Of a stretch of 64,000 bases of DNA, positions 8,022 through 16,644 are shown piece after piece (positions within the stretch are counted from its first letter, which is position 1; every line of letters starts with the position of its first letter). A program made the position numbers and the translations under genes. The DNA is from Kiritimatiellia bacterium. Its GTDB lineage: Bacteria > Verrucomicrobiota > Kiritimatiellia > RFP12 > UBA1067. Under the pieces are notes generated by a model. That model was given only the letters and a program-made list of their open reading frames with translations, searched no databases and was not told the origin of the DNA. The DNA lies in NCBI GenBank assembly GCA_016296065.1, contig JAEDKA010000014.1, positions 1 to 64,000 on the forward strand, in the 5' to 3' direction.

Positions 8022-9178
8022 GGATACAAATAGCATGGCCGACCAGTCGCAAGGTTGTTCTCCATGTCAAACTCCAAATTCGGATCGTTGGGACGAGGAT
8101 TGAAAACCATGTACTTAAACCACAGCCTGTTGTCAATGAACACAGGGCCAAGGATCTTCGAGTAGTTGCAGCTCGTCACTTCGCCGACCGCATTCGTCAC
8201 CACGCGCGTCTTGAGAACCATGTACTCGTTCTTCCCGAGGATGCTCTGGGCGCAGACGACCTTTCCGCTGACACTGCTGTACTCGAATGGGATGCGGGAT
8301 ACAAAAGTCTCGTTGGTGTCAGCTTCGTATGTAGTCGGAAATGACGGATCCCCCGTTGTGTTCCGCTTATATGCACCACAGCCAGGCGCAAACTCAATCC
8401 ATCCGAACAGAGTCTCGACCCCATTCGTATGCAACGCAAAACGTTCAATCCGAAAATCTGACACATGCCCTGCGGGCGGATCCCATCCTCGGATGTAATT
8501 AGGTTTCGTCGAAAGTCGCAGGTTGTCTTTCATGTCAAAATCAACAGTCTTGTATTTCAACACCTCCAGCCCATTCGTTATGACAACCGCAGGATTCTTC
8601 ATGGGGAGAAAATCCCCTGCATATCCATCGTATGCATACATTGGCAGAGGATTGTGTTTAGGAGTCAGACAGACCGAACGGCAGACAACATTGCTCGGAT
8701 ACGCTATGCTCTTGGGATTGAACTTTGCGGCGTATGCCATATAGTCCGTGCTGTACAGCCGGGACAGCTCGTTGTACTTAGCCAAACCTTCGACAGTGTT
8801 TGTATCTATATTTGCATAGTCGCTCTCAGCAACTACACTTCTGAAGTGCTCTTGGCCATAACCCGAACCGTGCCTCCCGTTGAAATGTGAGGGGGCATCC
8901 ACCCACCAGTCGAAATCATCGTCATAAAACTGAAACTGAACATGAGCAACGCCATTAGCATCAGTCTGCGCACTGGTTTTCGTGAAATCGCTCTCAAGCG
9001 TGCGCCCGATGTTGAACTGCGTCTGCGTTCTAACTGTTACCATAGCGTTCGTGATCGGTCCTCCTGTCTCTCTGTCAGTCAAGGTGACGTACAAATGCCC
9101 CGTATGCGAAGGACGCGCATTGGCGAGCATGTATCCTGCCAGCAGGATTCCAATCCCCAAGACAAATGCTTTATTCAT
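8018..9178 (-). CDS. Exported type-2 partner protein of the tip array
   Basis: A 386-residue protein with a signal peptide (MNKAFVLGIGILLAGYMLANA). An Ig-like/regulatory domain follows (TLTDRETGGPITNAMVTVRT ... TDANGVAHVQF). The middle is unlike the 315-residue partners. Its C-terminal third shares their scheme: YEADTNETF, RVVTNAVGEVTSCNY, then FNPRPNDPNLEF. So it belongs to the same superfamily but a different type. It overlaps the upstream type-2 tip by 8 bp, with AGGAG inside the tip's 3' end. Function unknown; the one-to-one match of partner type with tip type is the main clue. Confidence 0.8.
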   Translation of the reverse strand: MNKAFVLGIGILLAGYMLANARPSHTGHLYVTLTDRETGGPITNAMVTVRTQTQFNIGRTLESDFTKTSAQTDANGVAHVQFQFYDDDFDWWVDAPSHFNGRHGSGYGQEHFRSVVAESDYANIDTNTVEGLAKYNELSRLYSTDYMAYAAKFNPKSIAYPSNVVCRSVCLTPKHNPLPMYAYDGYAGDFLPMKNPAVVITNGLEVLKYKTVDFDMKDNLRLSTKPNYIRGWDPPAGHVSDFRIERFALHTNGVETLFGWIEFAPGCGAYKRNTTGDPSFPTTYEADTNETFVSRIPFEYSSVSGKVVCAQSILGKNEYMVLKTRVVTNAVGEVTSCNYSKILGPVFIDNRLWFKYMVFNPRPNDPNLEFDMENNLATGRPCYLYP

Positions 9179-9728
9179 TGCTTTCTCCTTTCCCTGGATT
9201 ATTTAGCTTTGTCGATCCGATTTGCACCGCAAGCGCCTCGTACAAGATAGCCGTGTCAAAAAGCGAATTTTCTATGAAGTAACTGTGAATCCACGGCAAC
9301 ACCTCAACTCCTTTCTTGTTTGGAATGCAATTGCTTGCCATGTCTACATTGTGAATCACCCCTTGCTTAAAACCCACCTGTTTGAGTATATTGCCCTGAA
9401 CAGGCTCTCCCCACTTCGGCACTGGGTTCGCCCCGGCGGCGAAAGACTCGGCTGGGATGCCGTGCGAGAGCGCGTACCAGAGGACGTACGGGTTGGCCTG
9501 CAGGAAGGCGCTTCCGCCTTCGCCGTACAGCTCCGCGTAGGGGGAATACCATGCGAACTTACGCGTCAGAGGCCACTTCCAGCTGCCGTCTCCGTTCGCG
9601 ACCACCTCGTCCCGCGTTGAATAGAAGTTCACGGTGTTGTCCACGTCCATGAACAGTCCCTTCCACGTCAGCCCGCTCCGCTCGTCGCCCTGCACCTTGA
9701 TCGCTGAAATTGCCGCTTCATCTTTCAT
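9171..9728 (-). CDS. Orphan type-2 C-terminal tip of the secreted hydrolase
   Basis: About 185 residues from the ATG at 9728 (TGATG overlap with the upstream partner stop; the preceding GTG at 9731 is less likely). The start region LTWKGLF..VDNTVNFYSTRDEVV aligns with LGWPGRFLNVPGVAVNFYSTGDEVLE of the full hydrolase (shown here as fragments), including the putative catalytic Asp. The following sequence differs from the type-1 tip but keeps FxxYS...EL[WY], H...GIPA and W[LI]HS, so it is an alternative version of the same domain end. It has no signal peptide and no nucleophile Ser. A near-identical, truncated copy lies at 6124-6534. Confidence 0.82.
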   Translation of the reverse strand: MKDEAAISAIKVQGDERSGLTWKGLFMDVDNTVNFYSTRDEVVANGDGSWKWPLTRKFAWYSPYAELYGEGGSAFLQANPYVLWYALSHGIPAESFAAGANPVPKWGEPVQGNILKQVGFKQGVIHNVDMASNCIPNKKGVEVLPWIHSYFIENSLFDTAILYEALAVQIGSTKLNNPGKGESNE

Positions 9729-10675
9729 CACTTCGGCTCAAGATTCGTGTCGTTGGGAGTGGGGTTGAATCGATAATTGACGAACATCTCCGCCTTGCCG
9801 TTGTATCCCCCTTCTATCATTATCGCTCTGACAAATCCATAATTGGCTTGCACAACTACGCCTTTATCATCAATTCTGCAGCGACTTCGCGTAACAAAGA
9901 GTTTCCCCTGAGGTATCTCTTGCGTTATGATTTTCCCATTACGACGAGTTGTACTACATATAAATTCTTTGCGGTACACTTCATTTGTGGATGCATTGTA
10001 GACGCCCGAGAAGTCGCTGCAAGAAGTTGTACTATCCATGTAAAACCCTGCACCATCCCCGACAAAACGCAGCTCCAGTATGGCAAAATCGGAAGAAACA
10101 ACAGGTTTCCCGTCCCATTGAAGCTTAACCTCGAAATCTGTGACTTCCCCTTTACACCCATATCCAACCCAATCTCCCCGCTTCATGTCAAATCCAATCC
10201 ATGCATCCGACTCGGGGACTGCAACTCCACCTTTTTTCTTAACCAATGATACAGGGTTAATTACCAAACGCATAGGGATGTTGACTTCCATGCCCCATGG
10301 TTGCCATCTACCGTTCGTTACTTCAAATTCTTTCCCCATTGCAATAAGACAAAGTTTGTCATGCCCTCTGTAATAGCCCCCTTTCATAATTTCTATTTCA
10401 ACTTCGTTGCCAGTAGTCTTACCTTCTACTATAAATTGCCCATTTGTATCTGTCAGACCTGTGACGTAATACGCCTTTTCTCGAAAGTTCATGCCCATTA
10501 AGACCTTTACGCTTGCGTTCGTCACGGCATTCCCGCGGTCGTCAACAGCAGACACTATCATGCGAAGATCGCCGCCGTTCCTTCGGGCCTTAAGATATTC
10601 AGGGTCTTTCTTATGGGCAAAGACCGACATGACAACAGTTGGCAAGACCATTAGGAGTACTATTTTATTCTTCAT
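9728..10675 (-). CDS. Exported type-1 partner of the full-length hydrolase
   Basis: A 315-residue protein with a signal peptide (MKNKIVLLMVLPTVVMSVFA), then HKKDPEYLKARRNGGDLRM, then a carboxypeptidase-regulatory-like beta domain and the FSGVYNASTNEVY...FNPTPNDTNLEPK C-terminal scheme. It is co-linear with the partner at 6538-7485. It overlaps the stop of the full-length hydrolase gene by ATGA, so it is translated with it. Its last 50 bases are nearly identical to the end of 6538-7485; tip sequences follow both copies, which gives matching cassette borders. Base composition is AT-richer than the hydrolase gene. Function unknown. Confidence 0.83.
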   Translation of the reverse strand: MKNKIVLLMVLPTVVMSVFAHKKDPEYLKARRNGGDLRMIVSAVDDRGNAVTNASVKVLMGMNFREKAYYVTGLTDTNGQFIVEGKTTGNEVEIEIMKGGYYRGHDKLCLIAMGKEFEVTNGRWQPWGMEVNIPMRLVINPVSLVKKKGGVAVPESDAWIGFDMKRGDWVGYGCKGEVTDFEVKLQWDGKPVVSSDFAILELRFVGDGAGFYMDSTTSCSDFSGVYNASTNEVYRKEFICSTTRRNGKIITQEIPQGKLFVTRSRCRIDDKGVVVQANYGFVRAIMIEGGYNGKAEMFVNYRFNPTPNDTNLEPK

Positions 10676-13600
10676 CGCAGATTTCCTTTCTCTATCACTA
10701 TATCAAAGAACTTGAAGTTGTAAAAGTACGAGACATCCTTAATGTCTGAATGCAGCCATCGATTCCCCCACCTCGGCCGAGTAGGCCAACCATTAGGCCT
10801 CTCTAGTCCCTGAACCATCGGAGGATTGTCACCCTCTGGACGAGACGATTCGTCAAGATTCAAATCATATGCATTGTCCCTACTTAACACATATACCAGA
10901 TTGGTGGCCCCAGTCGGTCTTGCCAACGCGGGGATGCCCTGCGTGAGGTGTGCCGCGCGGACAAGCAAGCTGATGTTCGTCGAATTCATGCTTGTGGGGT
11001 AGCAGTAGAACACGGTATTTGTCTTGAAGTCTTCTGGCGACATCCGCAGCGCCTCCGACACGGATATCTTGTTGACGCCAAGCAAGTCCTCCTCAATGTT
11101 CCAGCCAGACCAAGTAGTGCCGCCCAGCGCATTTGCGGCGCCCCGTCCTTTCCAAAGCTCCTGGTGGTGCCAGGAATACTGCACAAAACCCGAAGTGGCC
11201 CCTGTCCACACATAGATGTCATTGTCGTCAGAGAGTTCAAGGACCTCGTCACCCGTCGAGTAGAAGTTGACCGCGACACCGGGCACGTTCAAAAAGCGCC
11301 CCGGCCAGCCAAGTTTGCGCCTGTCGTCGGACTGATCGCCTGCGAACAGTTTGTGCCAGTTGGACGCCCACGAGTTCGTCGGATACTCTTCCCATTCGGG
11401 GTGCACAAGCTGCGGAACCCGTATCGACTCGTCTCCCGCAGGATAATAGGCCTCCGACGGAACTGCCGAATCACACATGAGATACTTTGACACTTGAAGG
11501 CCGTGGTCCTGGATCATCGACGAAACGACCATGTTGCCGAGTGAGTGCGCCATGACGACCTTCTCCCCAGGGATGGCGTTCGTTATCACGGAGAAGAGGC
11601 GGCTCGCCACTACGAAAGCGTTGGACGCGTTCTGCTGGTAGTTTGCCGGCGAGCCGATGTCGCTTCTCCAGTCCACGTTGTAGAAGTCGACGTGCGCACC
11701 TGACAGCCACAGCCGCTTGAAGAGCGCGTCGCCCCACTTCTCCGCTGCGGCCTCCGACACGTTTGCGCCGTGCAGGAACAGCAGCGACTTGACATCCTCC
11801 CCGCCCCATGTCCTGTTGAGCGCAGTGGTCCTTGCCTCGCCTTCGCCGGAGAGATGCCGGCTGTTGATCCATCCGTACATCTCCATTACCGGCGATATCG
11901 ACAGAGGCAGCCGGAAGCTGTACATCGCGATGCCGTCCACAAGAACAAGTAGCATGGGGGAATTGTATTCATACACGGGATTCGCCGCTTCAAATGCCAG
12001 TATTCCAGGCGCATTGCCATTTCCAAGATAGTCTCCAGGGGCAATCTCAGAGCCATCCACACTTATCGGCCTCAGCGTCGCGGCGACGATGTTCTCGCCG
12101 GTCGTGGCATACACTTCATTCGTCTGATGCTCCCAGACCGCCTCCGCACTCATGTCTGTCCCGCAGAAATGCAGGGAATCCCCTGCCTCCCACAGGACAA
12201 AAGTCGCCTCGCTCCCCCATGAGTCAATAAACGGCTTCAAGTCCAGTTTAAGCGGGAACAAGTTCACAAGGTCAAGTCGTCCGTTCACAAGAAGATCGGC
12301 GGCATTCGGCGTATCGTCAGATACTTGCCCCAGATAGTCACCCTTCGCCGTGTCCTCGTTCGTCCAGTACCGGAACGTGCAACCATCAAGATAGGCATCA
12401 ATATCCGCCATGTCTATGCGCCCGTCGCGGCCGTAGTCGGGGAGCAGCGGCGGATTCACCGACGTGACGCGCTGGCGAGCCGCAGACTGTATCGCCGAGC
12501 CGTCGTCGTCGAAAACATAGGAAACAACAACGTCGCAGCGCCCAGTTGCGGACGCGAGGACCATAAACGGCAGCGACCGCCCGGCCCCTCGTTCGCCGAC
12601 GAGCCCGCGCCACTGCCGCGTCGTGAAGTGCCGTTCACTCACATCCTCACTGTCGAGCAGAAGCATAGGCGGGTGCCAGACTTCCGCCCCAGCGAACTCG
12701 TCCCACTCCGCCCATCCTTCCGCCCAGAGCTGGAACGGAGCCGTCGCGTCCTCTACGGCGATGCGGAATACGCCGTTTGAAAGGAGCACATCCGTGCGGA
12801 ACAAAAGGCGCGCCGCGCGTTCAAGATTGGTGCAGACGGTGACGGGGAAGCCAAACGACGGACTAAGTGCATTGTAGTCGACAAGCGGGACTCCCGTCGG
12901 GCTTTCGATTCCTACCCCGAGGACGGTGTACGTCTTCGCGATATACGGCGCACCGTTTGTGACGAAAAGAACTCCGTCGCCGTCAGGCTCCCTGCTCGGA
13001 CTCGTCCCGCGCACCGACACCTGTACGTCCTCGCGGGATATCGAGAACTCCGCCCCCGCCATGTCTTCGACTGCAAGCCTCCACGACCGCCACGCCAGCG
13101 CGACGTAGTTGCTCCGCCAGTGGTCCGGGCACTCGCAGCACCGCACGGGATCTCCCTCCGGCGTATCAAGCGAAAGGACATCCGTGCGCCCAACGGAACC
13201 GTGGAGCTGAAGGACACCACTCGCCGAAGGAAGCGCGGAGATTCTGTCGTACTCATCCGCCGCGTCCTCCTCGATCGTCGCGTCCTCACTGTCCGTCGGA
13301 TCATCGAACCAGGAATAAGGCTCATATTCATCCGCCACGGCATCTGCCACTTCCTCGGAAGATACGGAAAGACTCGGACAGAAGCGAATGGTCTGCGGAA
13401 CCACAAGGGGCGACGGCGTGAGCCGCTTCGGATGGTCCACCGTGTACGAGACTGCGCGCGACTCGCGCGTCGAGAAGTTTCCGGTGATCTCCGCAGAGAC
13501 GGGCGGAATGTCCCCGATGTCGACATCCTCGGACTCGCACGACCATTCAGCCGTCAGCCCCGCGAACTCCTCGCCGTGGACGAGCGAGACGGTCTTGCGC

Positions 13601-15201
13601 TTCGCGCTGAGGTCGTGTATGCATGGAATGGTCGCGTCCGTGTGCGGAAACGCGATCCATCCCTTCCAGCGCAGCAGCGTCGGAAGTTCGCCGATGAGCA
13701 GATCGTCGGAACTAAGCGCGACATCGAGGCCTTCAGGTTTGTCCCACCTCAATTCTTTTCGCACCCCCTTGCCGACTGCAAGAAGCAATGTGTTTGTCTC
13801 AAAACCAACAAGCGGCACGACAACATCGCCAACGAGAAGTCTTCCGCTCCCGCTTCCGGAGATCGTTATCTTCAGGACCCCGATTTCATCCGTGGATACA
13901 GGATACGCGAAGGCGCCGTTCGTCGTTCCCGAATAGAAGACATGCTCCAGCACGGAATTGGTCGAGCCGTCAGGACATGAGAACGGATCAAGCCCTCCCA
14001 GCGCAACCGCGAGCCTGTCGTTGTAAACGCCATCGGCAGAGTACGCATCGTTCGGATCGGTGTTCGTCTCGTTGATCTCGGCATAGTCGCCCAGTCCGTC
14101 GTGGTCGCTGTCTGAATCATACGGGTTTGTCCCGTATGTGAAAAGCTCGTCGGCCGTCGTGATTCCGTCACGGTCTGGATCCAGATCGTCGGCGCGCGTC
14201 GGGTCGAGACGCGCAAAGCGCAGCGAAGTCGTTCCCGCCGGAAGTTCGCCAAAGGTTGTTCCAGCGCCTCCATTCATTGCCCCGACGATGACATTGGAAA
14301 CCACACCGTCATCAAGAGCCGACAGGTCATAGCGAAACTCCATGTCTCCGTTTTCGTACAACTCCGACTGGAAACTGACGAGACAACCTGGATTTCGGCC
14401 GAAAGCGACATTCTGCCACGTCATCACAAACGAATTGGACGGCGTAAGGCACGACCAGAACTGCGAAGCCTCTCCGCCAATCAAGCCCCAGTGCGACGCA
14501 GGGAGAATGCCCGAAACGCATTTTAGCGGAGATATCGTCGTCGACGCATTAGTCGTGGCAACGCATGCCTCTCCGTCGGAGAACACGGTCAGTTTCCGTA
14601 TCATGTTCGTCCCGAACGGAAAGCCCGCATAGCCGTCGTATGCGTCGTCAACAAGGCTGATCCGCTGTCTGTCGTCTGCAGCCCCGAACCTGCGCCATTC
14701 CTCGCATACCTCGGCGTTCGGCGTAGGCGAGAAGTCGAACACCTCGCCTGTTCCTGCGCGAACAAGCGCGAAGCCCGCCGCGTAATCGGAATTGTTAATC
14801 GAGAATTGAGACTGTAGAATTGCGGAGTCGCCTCGCGACGCGCCTTCATTCTCCATTGTCAATTCTCCATTGTCAATTCGCGGGAATGTGCTGTGGATGC
14901 CGGTCTGCCCTACAAGGATTTCGCCGATGGCGGCGCGCTCCGCCGCGACTTCCGCCTGCGCAGCGCGCATCTGCTCCTTTTCTTCCCGCGTCGGAGGCGA
15001 GCCAGTTCCCATCATCGCCAATATCCACGTGCAAAGAAAAGTAACCGTCACGACTCCGCCCGCGCGGCGGATGCGCCGCGACGCGCACCCTGCCGCGCGG
15101 CATGCGCCAGTCGCGGCAAGGACTGCAAGCAGGGTCGCTGCCGCTGGCAGCGCGATCCTGGCAAGCAATTGCGAATACGCCATGCTGAATGCGTCAATCA
15201 T
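10672..15201 (-). CDS. Large secreted alpha/beta-hydrolase with calcium-binding repeats and exchangeable C-terminal tip
   Basis: About 1,509 residues from the ATG at 15201, which lies just past the upstream stop; a longer frame to 15354 overlaps that gene. An N-terminal hydrophobic stretch (LPAAATLLAVLAATGAC) and a second one (VVTVTFLCTWILAMM) suggest export or anchoring. Around residues 335-390, DPDRDGITTADELFTYG and DSDSDHDGLGDYAE are thrombospondin-3/EF-hand-type calcium loops; about 920-940, DYGRDGRIDMADIDAYL is dockerin-like. The C-terminal 370 residues form a lipase/esterase-like domain: FLHGAN oxyanion strand, VMAHSLGN with Ser near 1220, FYSTGDEV with Asp near 1318, and WLHSD with His near 1484. 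The nucleophile half is fixed, while the Asp/His end is the part duplicated downstream. Substrate unknown. Confidence 0.83.
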   Translation of the reverse strand: MIDAFSMAYSQLLARIALPAAATLLAVLAATGACRAAGCASRRIRRAGGVVTVTFLCTWILAMMGTGSPPTREEKEQMRAAQAEVAAERAAIGEILVGQTGIHSTFPRIDNGELTMENEGASRGDSAILQSQFSINNSDYAAGFALVRAGTGEVFDFSPTPNAEVCEEWRRFGAADDRQRISLVDDAYDGYAGFPFGTNMIRKLTVFSDGEACVATTNASTTISPLKCVSGILPASHWGLIGGEASQFWSCLTPSNSFVMTWQNVAFGRNPGCLVSFQSELYENGDMEFRYDLSALDDGVVSNVIVGAMNGGAGTTFGELPAGTTSLRFARLDPTRADDLDPDRDGITTADELFTYGTNPYDSDSDHDGLGDYAEINETNTDPNDAYSADGVYNDRLAVALGGLDPFSCPDGSTNSVLEHVFYSGTTNGAFAYPVSTDEIGVLKITISGSGSGRLLVGDVVVPLVGFETNTLLLAVGKGVRKELRWDKPEGLDVALSSDDLLIGELPTLLRWKGWIAFPHTDATIPCIHDLSAKRKTVSLVHGEEFAGLTAEWSCESEDVDIGDIPPVSAEITGNFSTRESRAVSYTVDHPKRLTPSPLVVPQTIRFCPSLSVSSEEVADAVADEYEPYSWFDDPTDSEDATIEEDAADEYDRISALPSASGVLQLHGSVGRTDVLSLDTPEGDPVRCCECPDHWRSNYVALAWRSWRLAVEDMAGAEFSISREDVQVSVRGTSPSREPDGDGVLFVTNGAPYIAKTYTVLGVGIESPTGVPLVDYNALSPSFGFPVTVCTNLERAARLLFRTDVLLSNGVFRIAVEDATAPFQLWAEGWAEWDEFAGAEVWHPPMLLLDSEDVSERHFTTRQWRGLVGERGAGRSLPFMVLASATGRCDVVVSYVFDDDGSAIQSAARQRVTSVNPPLLPDYGRDGRIDMADIDAYLDGCTFRYWTNEDTAKGDYLGQVSDDTPNAADLLVNGRLDLVNLFPLKLDLKPFIDSWGSEATFVLWEAGDSLHFCGTDMSAEAVWEHQTNEVYATTGENIVAATLRPISVDGSEIAPGDYLGNGNAPGILAFEAANPVYEYNSPMLLVLVDGIAMYSFRLPLSISPVMEMYGWINSRHLSGEGEARTTALNRTWGGEDVKSLLFLHGANVSEAAAEKWGDALFKRLWLSGAHVDFYNVDWRSDIGSPANYQQNASNAFVVASRLFSVITNAIPGEKVVMAHSLGNMVVSSMIQDHGLQVSKYLMCDSAVPSEAYYPAGDESIRVPQLVHPEWEEYPTNSWASNWHKLFAGDQSDDRRKLGWPGRFLNVPGVAVNFYSTGDEVLELSDDNDIYVWTGATSGFVQYSWHHQELWKGRGAANALGGTTWSGWNIEEDLLGVNKISVSEALRMSPEDFKTNTVFYCYPTSMNSTNISLLVRAAHLTQGIPALARPTGATNLVYVLSRDNAYDLNLDESSRPEGDNPPMVQGLERPNGWPTRPRWGNRWLHSDIKDVSYFYNFKFFDIVIEKGNLR
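14789..14881. repeat. Palindromic repeat inserted in frame within the hydrolase gene
   Basis: At 14848-14875 the unit ATTCTCCATTGTCA occurs twice in tandem (period 14), followed by ATTCG. At 14790-14822 the related inverted motif GAATTG/GAGAATTG occurs three times. Between them GTCGC-CTC-GCGAC can form a small hairpin. The element stays open and adds about 30 residues (IDNGELTMENEG to QSQFSINNSD) near residue 110-140 of the secreted protein. It looks like an intergenic-type repeat captured by a gene. Confidence 0.6.
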
Positions 15202-15203
15202 GG

Positions 15204-15785
15204 CTACCTCACCTTGATGCTGAAACTGGGCCCGGAGTTCTCGACCGCGCACCACTCGTCCGCGGCGGATGCGCCGCGCCGTACAACCTTGACGAGGTTC
15301 CACGACGAGTCGCAGAGGAAGCGCGGCGGATGTGCCGCGAGCGAGGCGAAGCACGGACCCGATTCACATGTGAATTTCGCCGTACGGGGAACGAGGTCTC
15401 CATCCGTCGCGACGGACAGCGCGAGGAAGCGACGCCCCGACACAGGCTCCGCATCCTCGTACACGCGTTCGTCGGACGCAACGTCCTCGACGAAGCGGCG
15501 TCCGCCGCGCCATCCGAGGAGAAGGCGCATCTCCTCCGCCGAGAGGTCGCCGTTCCCGTCCGCGTCCCGCCCGAACGCCACTTCGACGCAGTTCGACTCC
15601 GATCCAGTGTACTCGATCCTGACGTCAAGCGCCTTCACGCCTCTCCTGCTCGTCCTGAACGCGACGTTCGTCGACACCTCCGTGTCGGCGTACTCGCCCA
15701 ACGGAAGCATCGGCACCTCAATCCGCGCCGACGCAAACGCCGCCGCAACGCATGCCATGCACATAACTGTCATCAGTTGTTTCAT
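15204..15785 (-). CDS. Secreted protein with one EF-hand-like loop, upstream of the large hydrolase
   Basis: About 193 residues from the ATG at 15785; the longer frame to 16064 runs through an intergenic repeat and the toxin remnant. A signal peptide is clear (MKQLMTVMCMACVAAAFASA). DADGNGDLSAEEMRLLLG around residue 75-90 is a calcium-binding EF-hand loop. The rest is predicted beta-rich and is not recognised; it ends in SGPSFSIKVR. It stops 2 nt before the large hydrolase start, so it is the first gene of that operon. It may be a small calcium-binding companion of the hydrolase. Confidence 0.75.
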   Translation of the reverse strand: MKQLMTVMCMACVAAAFASARIEVPMLPLGEYADTEVSTNVAFRTSRRGVKALDVRIEYTGSESNCVEVAFGRDADGNGDLSAEEMRLLLGWRGGRRFVEDVASDERVYEDAEPVSGRRFLALSVATDGDLVPRTAKFTCESGPCFASLAAHPPRFLCDSSWNLVKVVRRGASAADEWCAVENSGPSFSIKVR

Positions 15786-15798
15786 CTGTCCCACCCAT

Positions 15799-15807
15799 AT
15801 TATACCA
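15799..15807 (-). promoter_or_regulatory. Extended -10 promoter of the hydrolase/tip operon
   Basis: Minus strand TGG TATAAT, 13 nt before the ATG at 15785, with GGTGGG between them. No convincing -35. It would drive the secreted protein, the large hydrolase and perhaps the whole partner/tip chain. Confidence 0.6.
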
Positions 15808-15825
15808 TTTCGCGATTCCGCTGTG

Positions 15826-15881
15826 GCAAGGCCGCCCCGGCCTTGCTCAGCCCCACCCTGCAAGGGCGAGGGCGCCCTTGC
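15826..15881. repeat. Two REP-like hairpins
   Basis: GCAAGGCCG (15826-15834) pairs with CGGCCTTGC (15838-15846). GCAAGGGCG (15860-15868) pairs with CGCCCTTGC (15873-15881). Both have 9-bp stems and 3-4-nt loops. A third relative is at 17440-17461. Confidence 0.7.
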
Positions 15882-15919
15882 CACATCAACCCGCGCCTCT
15901 GTCGCAACATTTATCGCCA

Positions 15920-16644
15920 TCATTTCACCATCCCTTTCTCGAATAGCCGCGCCAAGGCGTCGCGTTGAAGGGAAAACTTTTTCGGGTTCGATCTTTTCAG
16001 CGATTCCAGGTTGTGCCGCTTCCAGCGAATCGCGGGCAGCTCGCCTAAATGCGGGATGCCCCACGAGCTCTCTTCGCCGGAAAGCGACACGAAATCCATG
16101 AGCCGCTGCTTGTCATCGTCGTCAAAGAGATCCTTCACATCGGACGTCAGGCGTTCAAGGGTCGCAAGGTGCTCGTCGTATGAAAACGGCTCGTCGGACA
16201 TCCCCGAGAACTGCTGTTCGAATATCTCGCGCTGATCCTGTATCATCGGTCCAAGCAGTTCGTGCAGGGGGCGGTTGTGCCCAAGTGCCAGCAAGAGGAA
16301 CCCTTCCTTGATTTCCTCCAGCGAATGAGACTTGTAGAAATGCGCCATGTCGAAGATATCCCGCGGATGCTGCAAAGGCCTGCCGAACCAGTAATGCGCG
16401 TGCCAATGCCCGCCTTGCGCAAGCGCGTCGCAATCTGCCCCAACGCGCCGTTTATCCCGGCAATGGCCTCGTCGCGTCCGCTTATCGGCAAATACGCGAG
16501 GTCAATGTCAACCGAGAGACGCGGCAAATTCAGTTCAAAAAGGTTGATCGCCGTGCCGCCCTTGATGGCAAAGCAGTCCTCAGTGGCAACATGCGGCAAG
16601 ACATGCGCAACAAGCTCAACCTGTCTAAGGTAACGCTCGAGCAT
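15920..16644 (-). pseudogene. Broken AbiEii-type nucleotidyltransferase toxin
   Basis: The 5' part (from the ATG at 16644, overlapping the antitoxin stop, with GGAGGG upstream) encodes MLERYLRQVELV, then GGTAINLF and RLSVDIDLAYLP, the GG...DxD nucleotidyltransferase site of AbiEii. After GIGTRIT (about 16400) the frame is lost. The family's C-terminal half resumes in another frame at QHPRDIFD (about 16374) and runs through FSGMSDEPFSYDE and LPAIRWKRHNLESLK to 15920. Family members usually have about 75-80 residues between these points, including the second half of the active site. I infer an internal deletion plus frameshift, so no active toxin. Confidence 0.85.

Noticed and set aside
16155..16433. 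Third frame through the toxin remnant as a separate gene
   Set aside because: No family resemblance; the AbiEii parts are in the two other frames.
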